The notes: a model not told the origin generated them from the letters alone. DNA of 64,000 nt from Pseudocercospora fijiensis CIRAD86 (GCF_000340215.1 NW_006921532.1:8119735-8183734), one strand, 5' to 3'. Positions 1 through 11,183 are shown, counted from the first letter of the stretch. Made by a program: numbers and translations.

Positions 1-1441
1 TTCGCACGAAACGCCATGGCGCTTGCAGTGTCGCCATCCAACCGGTCACCACAGCCTGGCCGGGGTTCTGGGCTGAGGGTGTGCTGCAATACATATGTGA
101 GGAGAGAATGGCTGACAACGTCCACATTGACGAGCGGTATATGGCGGTGCCACGCGAGGTGAGCTGGACCTGCCGGAAGCTGGTGGGTGCTCCACTCAAC
201 ATTCTCCGCACTCCAGTATTCCTCGGCCGGAGAACAGGCGTGGGCTGGAACGGCGTCGTCGAAGAGCCTTGGCCGCTCAAGCCTCAGCCTGGCTTGGCAT
301 TGGAAGGGCGTTGGTTTGAGTGGCAGATCTTGCGGAAACGTGCACGGGCGCTCGTGACGCGACCACTTCGGCAGCACGTCCAGCGCAGTACCACTGGTTG
401 CCTTTCATCAGGGGCCGCCACGCTCTCCAATCCAGATATATTCAAGAGGAGTGTACCGCTGAGGACCGACGCTGTTCTGTGCTGTTCGCGCGCTGAAGAC
501 AGATTGCAAGGCAAGACCTGGTTGGGCGCGTACCATGCATCGATTTGCGACGGACAGACGAAAGTGACGGGGTTGCAGATGGCTGGAGTCAGCAGGTGTT
601 GCATCATTGCCGCACACTGATGCCTTTGACAGCAGCTTGCGTACAGTACAGGCTTTGGTTAGCTATGAGTAATGCACCCGCCCGCTGCCAGCTTTCGCAC
701 CGTCACGCCCATCCCAAGCCTTCGGAGCTTTAGCGAATGTGCCACTGCAGTAGCTAAGCTGTAGATGATCGGGGCTTTGTGTCTCATGCAGGATCACTGT
801 ATGCGGCTTGCCATGAGCAAGCGCAACAAGCGTTCCACTCAGCGGCGGGAACCAAGCCCGACCGCGGCATGGTGTGGAGCGGGTAAGGTATAGTTTGGTA
901 GCTTGCCAGCCAACGCATCCTCCTTGCATGGCCATATACATGGAGAGAAGAGCCATCGCCAGCGTCAATCGGCGGACGTTGTATGAGGAGCGCATCGGAA
1001 GCCATGTTGTCGGGAGTCGGGACTGCTGCTGGCTTCCTCTGCGTGTGTGAGCCGTGTGATACTGCATGCCGTCGGCCCCAGACGAGGCGTCCTCAATTTA
1101 GGACAAGACCAGGGCCCACTTTTCCATAACCCTTATCCCCGCCTGCCAGAAAGTGCTCGCCTGTGCTGGCTGGTCTTCCTCATCAGGTGCTTCCTCGCTC
1201 CCAAGCAGAGGAGCGTCGTTGCCCGTCTCTCTTCTCTGCCGGGCGCGATTGCCTTCGAAACGCCGCCCTGTTGCCCGCTGGACATCCGCGTCATCGTTTT
1301 GCGATTGGACGATCGCTTGATCTGGTGAGGTTGGTGGGAAAGGTTGGTGGTGGAAGTCACAAGATCTGGAAGCTCGATCTTGCCGAACTGACGACTCCCT
1401 TCCCAGATTACATCAAACACTTCCCTCCTCTCACCCACCTC
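1..1441. other. Intergenic / upstream region, no gene supported
   Basis: Open frames exist on both strands (the longest is 179 codons at 81-620), but none shows a recognisable domain, a spliceable continuation or a consistent composition. Overlapping frames of similar length in several phases suggest plain GC-rich sequence. The stretch just before 1442 is likely promoter and 5' leader of the CYC8-like gene. A frame open from 1163 runs in phase into that gene, so a longer N-terminus cannot be excluded. Confidence 0.5.
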
Positions 1442-4358
1442 ATGGCCCATCAGTCGCCAGCGGGGCCTCTTGCGCCGCCGCACCATTATGGTGCGCCGGC
1501 AGCCGTTCGCCCTCCGCCAAACGGGGCTCCGATGCAACAACCGCCGCAAGCGAAGACAGCCGCGCAATACCTCGCCCAGACCAATGAATCCGTATGGCTT
1601 CAACTCGGCAATCTCTCCGAGGTCATGGGCGAGCTCGACGGCGCCACCGCTGCCTACGAGCATGCGATGACCTTTAACCAGTGGTAAGTCCGCTCATATC
1701 CATTGACGTCCAGGCCAAGCACATGGCGCAGAGCGCGCGTACCTAGAGCACTCTTGCTGATTCTTACCCCTACCAGGTCTGTCCCCGCGATGCTTGCCAT
1801 CTCTTGCATCCTCCGCTCCAAGGATCAATTCACAGCTGCTGTCGAGTATCTCAGACAGATTCTCAAGGTGGAACCGACGAACGGAGAGGTGTGGAGCAGT
1901 TTGGGACACTGCTATCTCATGATGGACGACTTGCAGCAGGCGTACTCGGCATACCAACAAGCCCTCTATCATCTTCCTGACCCCAAAGAACCAAAGCTGT
2001 GGTATGGAATTGGTATACTCTACGATCGCTACGGCTCATTGGAGCATGCCGAAGAGGCTTTCTCCCAAGTAATGCGCATGGAGCCCAACTTCGAAAAGGC
2101 CAACGAAATCTACTTTCGACTTGGTATCATATATAAGCAGCAACAGAAGTTCGCGCAGAGTCTCGAGGTGAGCATCCTCCGGCTGAACCGAGAAACAATA
2201 CTGACAACGTCCACAGTGCTTCCGTTATATTGTGACCGACCCGCCTCGTCCTCTGAGTGAAGAGGACATCTGGTTCCAGATCGGCCATGTCCATGAGCAA
2301 CAGAAAGATGTTGGTTGGTCTCGATTTCCACTCGGTCTCCGTGCTAACAGTTGCTCAGTACGATAACGCAAAGGCTGCATACACCCGTGTGCTGGAGCGT
2401 GACCCGAATCACGCCAAGGTTTTACAACAGCTTGGATGGCTTCACCACCAACAGAGTACCAGTTTTAACAGTCAGGAGCAGGCGATTGAGTACTTGGAGA
2501 AATCGGTCGCTTCTGGTAAGCCGACTTTGAAAATTGTTTCGAGGCAACACACATCTAACGTACAACTAGATCAAACTGACGCGCAGAGCTGGTATTTGCT
2601 TGGCAGATGTTACATGTCGCAACAGAAGTACCCCAAAGCATACGAAGCTTACCAGCAAGCCGTCTATCGCGATGGCCGCAATCCAACATTCTGGTGCTCG
2701 ATTGGTGTCCTTTACTACCAGATCAATCAGTACAGAGATGCCCTCGATGCATACTCTCGCGCTATTCGCCTGAATCCAAACATCTCGGAGGTGTGGTATG
2801 ATCTTGGCACACTTGTAAGTTGACCCATCTCCGCATTGTGATCAAGCTTTTACTCACGCGCATATAGTACGAATCATGCAACAATCAGACGAGTGATGCA
2901 CTTGACGCCTACAGCAGAGCCGCCGACCTAGATCCAACCAATGCTCATATCAAGGCACGTTTGAACCTTCTCAAGGGCCAGCCAACCAATGGCATTCCGA
3001 ACCAGGGTGCACCAGCGCCGCAAGACGTACATCCTCAAGCATATCAGCCAGGCACTCTTGGTGCCGGTCCTCCTGGTCCTCAGTGGGGAGCACACTCTCA
3101 GAACCCACCGCCTCCTGGTCCTGCTCCGCCACCACTGGCTGCCGGCAACAACTGGAACGGCAATCGCTTGGCTGACCTTCAAAATCCGCAAATGCAGCCA
3201 CGGCCGATGAATCCTTTCGACCAACGTGATCGCCTTCCTCCCCAGCAAGGGCAGCAGCAAGGCCCATCGCAGGGTCAGCAGCCACCATTGGCATCTGCTC
3301 AGCAACAGCAAAGCGGTCCGCAGCCAACTCTCCTACAGAGGCAACCAAGCCCACCCCCTTCGCGTCAATACCAGGAGCAACCATCTCGACCACCTCCGCC
3401 TCCACATCGAGGACTTTCACCATCGCCCAAAGGACAACAGTCTGCGCCCGCGCCTTACCCACAAAGCGGGCCGCATCCAGGCCCACAGCAGCAACCCATT
3501 CAGCCTCACCAAGCTCAGCAACCTCATCAGCAAGATGCACAGAGGCCGCCTTTTGTTTCGCATCCTTCTAATGGCCCACCAGCCCCGTCTAACGGTGTCT
3601 CTACGCCTTCTGCTGCTTCCTCATCGACTTTGCCACCATATGCGCGCCAGCAAGAGAATCAACCAGAAATTCGCCCACTTGTTGGCAATCCTGCTCCGTC
3701 GCCGAGCCCTGGGCACTTTGGAGGACCACGAACACCATATGAGCATCATCCAAACCCAATGGCGCCCAGCATAGCGAGCGGTGCGCCACCTCCAATATCT
3801 GCCCAGACAGCTGCGGATGCTGCTGCAAGGGAGCGCGAGGAAAGGCCTGGTAGTGCCGCTCCCAAACGTCTTCGCGAGTGGGAGGATGATCCCAACCACA
3901 GCGCCTCTAAGAAGCCTACAACCGACGAAAGTCGTTCTCGCCTGGATGAGATCAAGATTCAAAGACCCTCGCCGCCAGCCAAGACTGGGACACCACCTGG
4001 GCATCGAAGTCCCTCGGAGCTCAGACGTATGGAGGAACCGCGTCCTACTTCTGCATACAACCCTTCAGAAGCTGCTCACCATCCACCATCACTTCCATCA
4101 ATGCAGGCCATAACTCAGCCATCACCACGAATGTCGGCTCCGCCTCAGGAAGAACAACGAGCGGCACCGCCGCCACAGCCACAGCCACAACCGGTCTACG
4201 AACCTGCTGCACGAAAGATGGATGTGGATGAGAACTATGACGACAGCGGTGATGATGAGAAGCGATCGGCCACCAAACAAGAAAGTCAGCGAAGCAGTCC
4301 CAAAGCGATGAATGGATCGTCGACCGCGCCGCCGGCTAATGGTGCTGTCGAGCAATAA
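1442..4358 (+). CDS. CYC8: CYC8/SSN6-type TPR transcriptional co-repressor
   Basis: Predicted 872 aa from six exons: 1442-1683, 1777-2167, 2217-2309, 2359-2515, 2570-2814, 2868-4358; all phases agree. In known fungi Ssn6/Cyc8 partners Tup1 in a nuclear co-repressor recruited by DNA-binding proteins (glucose, mating and stress genes). Residues from about 35 to 390 are consecutive tetratricopeptide repeats; recognisable pieces are ESVWLQLGNLSEVMGELDGA, AEEAFSQVMRMEPNFEKA, VLERDPNHAKVLQQLGWLHH and YSRAIRLNPNISEVWYDLGT. The rest, encoded mainly by the last exon, is Pro/Gln-rich and low-complexity, ending in an acidic and Ser-rich stretch, as in filamentous-fungal orthologs. The ATG at 1442 is chosen because it begins the MAHQSP-type Pro-rich leader just before the first TPR. 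Introns are 49-93 bp. One donor (GTTGGT at 2310) is non-consensus, but the joint restores the TPR. I am very sure of the family. Confidence 0.95.
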
Positions 4359-4858
4359 GCATAGGTTTGATGCATAATTTGAATGCCTTTCATGATACCA
4401 ATGATTTGTGAAGTGAGAAAACGGCTAGCATGACGCGAAAGAACAGAAAGGCCAGGGCAAATCTCGCGCAAGCTTATCGCGTCGTTTCTCTTCAGTAGAT
4501 GCATATACAGTCAACCATAAGTGTCCATCCTGAACCAAGAGTCAATCTCGGCATCTTCAAACAGTTTGCAACAAAGTCCCGGTCCTACGCGAAAGGAGTC
4601 ATCACAAACGAAGTCGTCGACTTTGCAAGCAGACATCGCGCGGCTCAGAGCTTAATCGCTCTCCATTTTTTTATTAAGGCTGATCTGATTCTGATCTGCA
4701 TTCGATTTGTATTCACGCCGAGTGTAGAGACAGCACTCTTCTCAAACCTTAATATTACCCCGCCAGGGAACACTTCTCGGTGCAGAGACATTTGATGTCG
4801 TCCATACATGCGCCGTTTTGTGATTTTACGACTCTTGCCAGGTACTTGATCGTTCACC
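4359..4858. other. Intergenic spacer
   Basis: A 500-base gap between two same-strand genes. It should hold the 3' UTR and polyadenylation signals of the CYC8-like gene and the promoter of the dehydrogenase. A T-rich run lies near 4665. I see no further gene. Confidence 0.5.
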
Positions 4859-5998
4859 ATGGCACCTACAGGCCTAGCCATTCTGATCGGAGCCGGTCCA
4901 GCTACTGGAGCAGGTAGGTCGATGCAACATCCTAACGAAGTGCACCAGCACGCTGACCAATGCATCCAAGGTATTGCTCGAGTTCTTTCGTCGCCTAGTC
5001 AAGGCAATCTTGCGGTCGCCCTTCTCGCCAGAAGACCAGAGGTATTGAACGACCTGATCACGTCTCTCAAATCACAGAATAAGGATGCTGTGCTTGAAGC
5101 ATTCCCTACGGACACCAAGCCCCAGAATTTGAGGAAGGCTTTTGCCGAGATTCAGAATCACAGCTCTTTCAAGGACCTCAAGCTCAAGGTCGCAATCTTC
5201 TCAATCAAGAACAGCTCCAAAAAACCGTTCTTGACGGAAACGTTCGAGGAGTTCATGGAGCCGTTGGAGACGTATGTCGGTGGCGCTATGGTCTTCGCGC
5301 AGGAGTCGATTAAACGATTTTTCGCGGACCATGGTGAGAGATTGCTGGCCGATGGTGGGGAGAAGAAAGGTACTCTAATCTTCACAGGTACTATGGTAAG
5401 TCGTGACCGGCAAGGAAGTTCTTGGCCCTTGGACCGATACTTACTCGAAGTAGGGGGCGCTCAGATGTAACGCAGAGTTCGGTAGCTATGGCGCATCTCG
5501 AGGAAGTGTCAGGCAGTTGGCGCAAGCTCTTGCCAAAGAAATGAGCCCAAAGGGTGTTCATGTCGCCGTAAGTCTCTACCGTTGCAAAGGCTGCAGATAT
5601 CGTTTTGCTAACCCGATTAGCATGCCATTGCCAACGGTAGAATTGTCGATGCCCCAGAATCTGAAGAATGCCAAACCGGGAAGAGCATAGCCGCGGATGC
5701 CGTGTAAGTGGATTGAACATGCCTCCATCGACTGGCACTCTCTGGGATTGGGAGGGTCTGGTCTCAGCTTCTGCCCTGGAGAGGCCCCTTCTTGTCTTCT
5801 CTTAAAGCGCTTGCTAATCATCATCATATCTCTTTGCATCTAGTGGTGAAACATACCTGTTCCTTCATAACCAGCACCCAACTCTCTGGACTCATGAACT
5901 GGACTTGCGGTAAGCAAATCAGAGAGCGTCTCCCATCCAAGCGAGGCACGTTGCTGACTTGCTACCTTATTATTAGACCGGCACAGGAGAGATTTTAA
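4859..5998 (+). CDS. Short-chain dehydrogenase/reductase (SDR) family protein
   Basis: Predicted 254 aa from six exons: 4859-4913, 4971-5395, 5454-5567, 5621-5703, 5844-5909, 5977-5998. The N-terminus reads LIGAGPATGAGIARVL, the Gly-rich dinucleotide-binding turn of the Rossmann fold, interrupted by intron 1. A central GTLIFTGTM strand leads into SYGASRGSVRQLAQALAKEM and GVHVAHAIANGRIVD, the usual active-site helix and following strand. The canonical Tyr-x-x-x-Lys appears as Tyr-Gly-Ala-Ser-Arg, so the lysine is replaced by arginine. The C-terminus GETYLFLHNQHPTLWTHELD is the tail typical of a small fungal/bacterial SDR subgroup. Introns are 57-67 bp except intron 4 (140 bp). Substrate is unknown; a cytosolic NAD(P)-dependent oxidoreductase is likely, but the Arg change leaves activity open. 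The final 22-nt exon is the least certain part. Confidence 0.85.
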
Positions 5999-6459
5999 GA
6001 CTCGAGCGAACTTCTTTCGGCTAGTTAGCCACAAAATCTCTGGCGCAAAGCGTAGCGTAGCACGCTTTCAGGGACCCGTTTGAACGCGTGGGAGTCCGCG
6101 AACGAAGACTAGATTAGGTCCATTTGCGTAGCTTCTTCAGTGCACGGGAACGACCCATACCTATACCATATCCAATCAAATCCGTGGCCCAAGTGGTGCA
6201 GCTCGAAGACACCATGTCATGCAAAGTCCGTACAACCGCCGGTCACTCTTGAGGAGAGCCCTCCCTTCGATTCGTCCATCCAGGCGGGTATTGGACATGG
6301 GTGAAACCTAAAACCAACCATGCCATGTACATATGTACTGTAGAATGGCGGTGGGGGACCCTCATCGCGGTGTGCCTCCTCAGAAACGGTCAAGGGTCAG
6401 TGCCGTCAATCACCGCAAAGCGTTACGTTGCTATGAGCGGCAGTGGAGCCGTTGGAGGC
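5999..6459. other. Intergenic, up to the first repeat
   Basis: Normal-composition DNA, not CA-depleted, with no convincing coding potential. It ends abruptly at the inverted-repeat end at 6460. Confidence 0.5.
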
Positions 6460-6797
6460 GGGCGAGACTATTCGAGAATCCACTCCGGTTATTCGAGAAT
6501 CCGGGCATCCGATTACGGAGGAGGCCTAAGGCAAATTTGTTAGTTATATTCTCTACCGCTAGACCTTACCGTTACCGCTGTTTTAATCGCTGTTTTAACC
6601 TAACCTCGCTATCGCTATCGATAGCTATATTATTAAGCCCTTCTACGTAGTTATAAGCCGAGTATAATACCGCCGCCTCTACTACTACCGCTACTACCGC
6701 TACTACCGCCGCCGCCGCCCGCTCCGAGGGCTCTACTAGTACCTATAGCGCTAGTAGGTATACTAGATTATACTAAGATTATATAGTAGGAACTATA

Positions 6798-6909
6798 ACT
6801 TAAAGTGTATGTTCGATAGTTAATTAAGTGTCTACGGAAGAAGCGAGAAGTCGCTAAATAGGGTGCCGCGTGTATGTACGGACCTAGGCACATGCCTTAG
6901 GATTTAACT
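6798..6909. repeat. LTR 1 of the miniature element
   Basis: A 112-bp repeat beginning ACTTAAAGTGTATGTTCGAT and ending GGATTTAACT. It matches 7818-7929 with few differences, which are transitions (for example GTGCCGCG versus GTACCGCG, GGCACATG versus GGTACATG), as RIP would make. Confidence 0.75.
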
Positions 6910-6977
6910 TACCCCCTCGTATATATATAAGGCACGTAGTAAATACAAAGTCGCTCAAATCAAACAAAGAGGTATTA

Positions 6978-7205
6978 GTTAATAGCCTAGGCTTCTTGCC
7001 CTTATAATAGCCATTTAGTTAGTTAATAGCCTAGGCTTCTTACCCTTACAATAGCTATTTAGTTTAGTTAGCAACCTAGGCATTATGCCCTTTATTAGTT
7101 GTTTAGTTAATTTAGTTAGCAACCTAGGCATTATGCCCTTTATTAGTTGTTTAGTCAATTCAGCAACCTAGGTATCTTGCCCTTACAATAGTTGTTTAGT
7201 TTAGT
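6978..7205. repeat. Tandem 55-60 bp repeats inside the miniature LTR element
   Basis: About five imperfect units of the form [GTTAGCAACCTAGGC..T.TGCCCTT..A.TAGTTGTTTAGTTTA]. Successive cores are AGCCTAGGCTTCTTGCCCTT, AGCCTAGGCTTCTTACCCTT, AACCTAGGCATTATGCCC (twice) and AACCTAGGTATCTTGCCC. Differences are mostly transitions. Function unknown. Confidence 0.7.
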
Positions 7206-7817
7206 TAGTTAGCCGCCGCACCCCCTGCTTCTAGTAGGTTAGTATTAATTGCGGTTAAGTTAGTAGCTACGACACCCCCTGCTTCTTATAGGTAGGTGCT
7301 TAAAGTAGCCGTTTAGTCGTTTAGATTCAGTCGGTTAGGTTTAGTCGGTTTAGAAGGCCTAGTTCTTGCTAGTTACTAGCTCTAAACTAGGTCGAGGGTT
7401 ATTCGGTATAGCAATAGCTAGATTAGCGGCTTGTTAGTTAAGATTCTTATACTAGTTAGGCGCTAGTTTAGGGTTCTTCTTAAAGCAGGTTGGACTATAC
7501 TTCTTCTTATAGTAGTTGCAGTACTGCTTATCGGTGTTCTTATTATCGTCTTTAAGCGTAGTAGCTCGATTAGTCGTCGTGTATTTTAGTAGCTTAGAGC
7601 GCCGCAGAAGGGCCTTAATGTCGACGCTCTAGAGGGGATAGTTAGTAGGTGTTAATTTGCGAATGCCGCTAGTCGCGATAGTCGCGGTCGAGTCGGAAAC
7701 GGCTATCTTAGCTGTTTAATTGTCGGTCTTAGTTAGGTCTTATTCGCACCCCCTGCTTTACGTAGAAGGGTGTTTAGTCTTAATTAGGTCTACGGTAGCA
7801 GTCGAGGGCTTATAACT

Positions 7818-7929
7818 ACTTAAAGTGTATATTCGATAGTTAATTAAGTGTCTACGGAAGAAGCGAGAAGTCGCTAAATAGGGTACCGCGTGTATATACG
7901 GACCTAGGTACATGCCTTAGGATTCAACT
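7818..7929. repeat. LTR 2 of the miniature element
   Basis: Matches 6798-6909 and is followed directly by the second copy of the CTATA target duplication. Confidence 0.75.
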
Positions 7930-8206
7930 CTATACGTTAATACGAGGGTCGTAGAACCTTATTTGCTAGGTAGGTAGTATACCTAGAATAGTTAGGATTA
8001 GCTATAGTGTCGAATTCTACGTCTATTATTTACTTAATTCTTCTTTCCTACGTTATTATTCTACTAAGTAGCTAGTATAGGCATTAGAAGTTACTATGCG
8101 ATGTTCTATAGTATAGATTACTAACAATATAGTCTTACTAAGACCGGAGCGGCCCTAGGTCCTTAGATTCTCGAATAACCGGAGTGGATTCTCGAATAGC
8201 CTCGCC

Positions 8207-8784
8207 TCGAGAATCCGGGTATCTAATTACGGAGGAGGCCTAAGGCAAATTTGTTAGTTATGTTCTCTACCGCTAGACCTTACCGTTACCGCTGTTTTAA
8301 TCGCTGTTTTAACCTAACCTCGCTGTCGCTATCGATAGCTATATTGTTAAGCCCTTCTACGTAGTTATAAGCCGAGTGTAATACCGCCGCCTCTACTACT
8401 ACCGCTACTACCGCTACTGCCGCCGCCGCCGCCCGCTCCGAGGGCTCTACTAGTACCTATAGCGCTAGCAGGTATGCTAGATTACACTAAGATTGTATAG
8501 TAGGAACTATACGTTAATACGAGGGTCGTAGAACCTTATTTGCTAGGTAGGCAGTATGCCTAGAATAGTTAGGATTAGCTATAGTGTCGAATTCTACGTC
8601 TATTATTTACTTAATTCTTCTTTCCTACGTTATTATTCTACTAAGCAGCTAGTATAGGCATTAGAAGTCACTATACGATGTTCTATAGTATAGATTACTA
8701 ATAATATAGTCTTACCGAGACCGGAGCGGCCCTAGGTCCGTAGATTCTCGAATAACCGGAGTAGATTCTCGAATAGCCTCGCCC
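8207..8784 (+). mobile_element. TIR element copy 2, left end clipped
   Basis: Starts at TCGAGAATCCGGGTATCTAATTACGG, which matches copy 1 from its position 6493, so about 33 bp of the left end are missing. It abuts copy 1 head-to-tail and ends GATTCTCGAATAGCCTCGCCC. It keeps the uninterrupted CTATA site that is occupied in copy 1. The clipped junction fits recombination between the internal TATTCGAGAATC repeats of adjacent ends. Confidence 0.7.
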
Positions 8785-9133
8785 GTTAGCTATAAGGATA
8801 GCAGCAGTGCGCTAGATTCTAGAGATATGCCTTCTTCGAATACTAATAGCGTTTGAATCTTCTTCTATCTATGTCTACCGACAGTCTATTAGATAATCTA
8901 GTATTAAAACACTTAGAAGAACTAGTAGTACGACTAATTCGAAAATTTGCCCGATAATATTTAATTCCGTTATAATCGCTATAGTCTCTCCTTCTTAACT
9001 ATATTCCTCGCAACTAACCGAAATCGCTTCTTATAATTAACGGATTAGGAACTAACGTACATACCCCGACATTACTTACCTATCGTTTGTATAGAGAGAT
9101 AAAGCGGCTAGGCATCGGTATAAGGCCTCTAAC
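8785..9133. other. Unique 349-bp spacer between inverted TIR copies
   Basis: Flanked by GCCCGTTAG on the left and CTAACGGGC on the right, so the inverted repeat of the two neighbouring copies extends about 5 bp into the spacer. The sequence is AT-leaning and CA-poor, with no open frame of note. It may be the interior of a larger palindromic transposon whose ends are copies 2 and 3, or an older insertion site. Confidence 0.45.
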
Positions 9134-9744
9134 GGGCGAGGCTATTCGAGAATCTACTCCGGTTATTCGAGAATCTACGGACCTAGGGCCGCTCCGGTCT
9201 CGGTAAGACTACATTGTTAGTAATCTATACTATAGAATATCGTATAGTAACTTCTAATGCCTATACTAGCTACTTAGTAGAATAATAATATAGGAAAGAA
9301 GAATTAAGTAAATAATAGACGTAGAATTCGACACTATAGCTAATCCTAACTGTTCTAGGTATACTACCTACCTAGCAAATAAGGTTCTACGACCCTCGTA
9401 TTAACGTATAGTTCCTACTATATAATCTTAGTATAATCTAGTATACCTGCTAGCGCTATAGGTACTAGTAGAGCCCTCGGAGCGGGCGGCGGCGGCGGTA
9501 GTAGCGGTAGTAGCGGTAGTAGTAGAGGCGGCGGCATTATACTCGGCTTATAACTACGTAGAAGGGCTTAATAATATAGCTATCGACAGCGATAGCGAGG
9601 TTAGGTTAAAACAGCGATTAAAACAGCGGTAACGGTAAGGTCTAGCGGTGGAGAATATAACTAACAAATTTGCCTTAGGCCTCCTCCGTAATCGGATGCC
9701 CGGATTCTCGAATAACCGGAGTGGATTCTCGAATAGTCTCGCCC
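9134..9744 (-). mobile_element. TIR element copy 3, inverted, intact 611 bp
   Basis: Runs from GGGCGAGGCTATTCGAG to GATTCTCGAATAGTCTCGCCC and is collinear with copy 1 read on the other strand, so 6460 and 9744 are mirror-image outer ends of the cluster. Short frames here on the minus strand repeat almost word for word those of 6333-6650, which shows they are repeat sequence and not genes. Confidence 0.75.
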
Positions 9745-11183
9745 CACAGCAAGCTTGGGACAAGGGCACTCCCAAGAGGCAGCTTGTCTCAGAGCAGCAC
9801 CAAGCCAACATGTGTCTTCTTCCCATTTGAAGTGACATTTCAATTGGTGCCCTGGCCACACCGTCTCTTCCATGGCGTCATCTTCCTTATTTGCTTGACG
9901 CTCTGCCAGGGTCGCGTCCCTGTGCCTACGCAGCAGTCACTCAGCAGTGCTCACTGTTTGTTGCGTGGGTTTCGATGCTGATGACATACAATGCATTGAG
10001 CACAAGCAGCTCCATTCTGCCAAACCCTGTCATCCGAATGGCCTCTCGTCAGTCTAAGGCTTACAAGGCCATGCTGCGTCGTTGACTCACCATTGAGCGC
10101 AACCTAGTCTTCGATGAAGACAGGCAAACCTGACATAGCCTTGGGGTTGTTCGTGCGGCATTTTCTAGTGGGAGTGCTTGGACAAGCCGGTGGAAGTGAT
10201 GCAATGCGGGTTTGTCTCACGCCCGAAAGAGCCTCCCATGTTTATTATAGAATAGGCTTCCAGCACTCGATCGCTTTGACCTTTGCACCGTGACCGTGCT
10301 TTAGGCGGAAGTCAAGGCCACCCGATGAGCATTCGTAGCCGCGCTTGCCTCGTCTGACGACTCGACGCCGCACAATCGGGACATGAGGTGGAGAAGGTAG
10401 GATGAGGACGAGGACGTCGCGAGTGCCTCCGGTGACTACACAGACATCGCTTGAGAAGCCTAGCGATGTTGCAGTGGAAGAAGACGGGGGGAGAAGTGGA
10501 TAGATAATGGAGTCGCGTAGGCGATTTTATATGCGGTGCATGAGCATGAGCTTGCGCGTATGGAGTGGTCAGTGGTGGTGTTGTTCATGGAACGCATTCA
10601 TCAGCGGCACAGCACAGCGGCGAGGTCACAGACGCACGTGCTGTGTGGAGATGATATGTATATAACTTGCTGGGGCATGTCACTGCACGAAGGGAGATGA
10701 TGCTTGATGCATTGCACACGGGGATAGCGGCGCAGTGCTTCCCTGTAGAATACGCGAACTCGACTTTGCCACCACTACTGTAAAATGCGGCGCGCTGTGG
10801 CGGGCGGCGGGCCATGAACATGTCGAGCTGGATAACGGGTAGGCGATCGTCGGGCACGAGGCCCCTCCAACGCACGCAGTAAGGCAGCAGTATGTAGTAA
10901 GGCGGGCCATGGCGTTGCATTGTAGGACCGGCTGGAAGACTGCTGAGAGGCCTCGGTCGTCCAGCGGCGGCATGCGATCCGACCGACGACACCATCTCGC
11001 ACCACACATGCACGGCTCGGCTGATATGGTACGCTGCGGCCGCGGCTGGTCCCATCGTGCATGTATCTCGGACTAGTTCTATCTCCGCTGAACCAAGCTA
11101 CGGTAAAGACCACTGCTCCTGCCTGGAGAGCAGCGGTGCTCGAAGCCCGCCGCGCTGTTGAACAGCAACGCCGTCCGTCGACG
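9745..11183. other. Intergenic region, no gene supported
   Basis: Composition returns to normal right at 9745. Frames on the minus strand between 10585 and 11407 (up to 210 codons) overlap one another in different phases, show no domain and run antisense into the zinc-cluster gene, so I treat them as chance. The right part is probably promoter and leader of that gene. Confidence 0.5.

Larger units (their letters stand above)
6798..7929. mobile_element. Miniature LTR retroelement (TRIM-like), 1,132 bp, nested in TIR copy 1
   Basis: Two 112-bp direct repeats, 6798-6909 and 7818-7929, flank about 908 bp. The pentamer CTATA lies at 6793-6797 and again at 7930-7934. The uninterrupted sibling at about 8505-8515 reads ...ggaactatacgttaat..., with one CTATA, so this is a clean 5-bp target duplication with an empty-site control. 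The internal part has no gag/pol-like frame but holds about five tandem 55-60 bp repeats. This fits a terminal-repeat retrotransposon in miniature mobilised in trans. The strand is undetermined. Confidence 0.75.
6460..8206 (+). mobile_element. TIR element copy 1 (about 0.6 kb), split by a miniature LTR element
   Basis: Begins GGGCGAGACTATTCGAG and ends CTCGAATAGCCTCGCC, an inverted pair. Inside each end the motif TATTCGAGAATC is present twice. Without the insertion at 6798-7934 the copy is about 0.61 kb and matches copies 2 and 3. It has no credible coding capacity and contains a short (TACTACCGC)-type minisatellite near 6675-6715. It is best read as a non-autonomous DNA transposon, MITE-like but long. 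I found no clear target-site duplication because the neighbouring copies abut. CA/TG dinucleotides are scarce compared with flanking genes, suggesting RIP. Confidence 0.7.

Noticed and set aside
81..620. 179-codon frame on the + strand
   Set aside because: No domain, no splice-compatible continuation, and equally long overlapping frames on the other strand.
6333..6650. 105-codon frame that recurs at 9554-9859
   Set aside because: The shared peptide is a translation of the inverted-repeat element; no conserved protein signal.
6978..7205. Possible CRISPR-like array
   Set aside because: Units are contiguous 55-60 bp tandem repeats without unique spacers, inside a eukaryotic LTR element.
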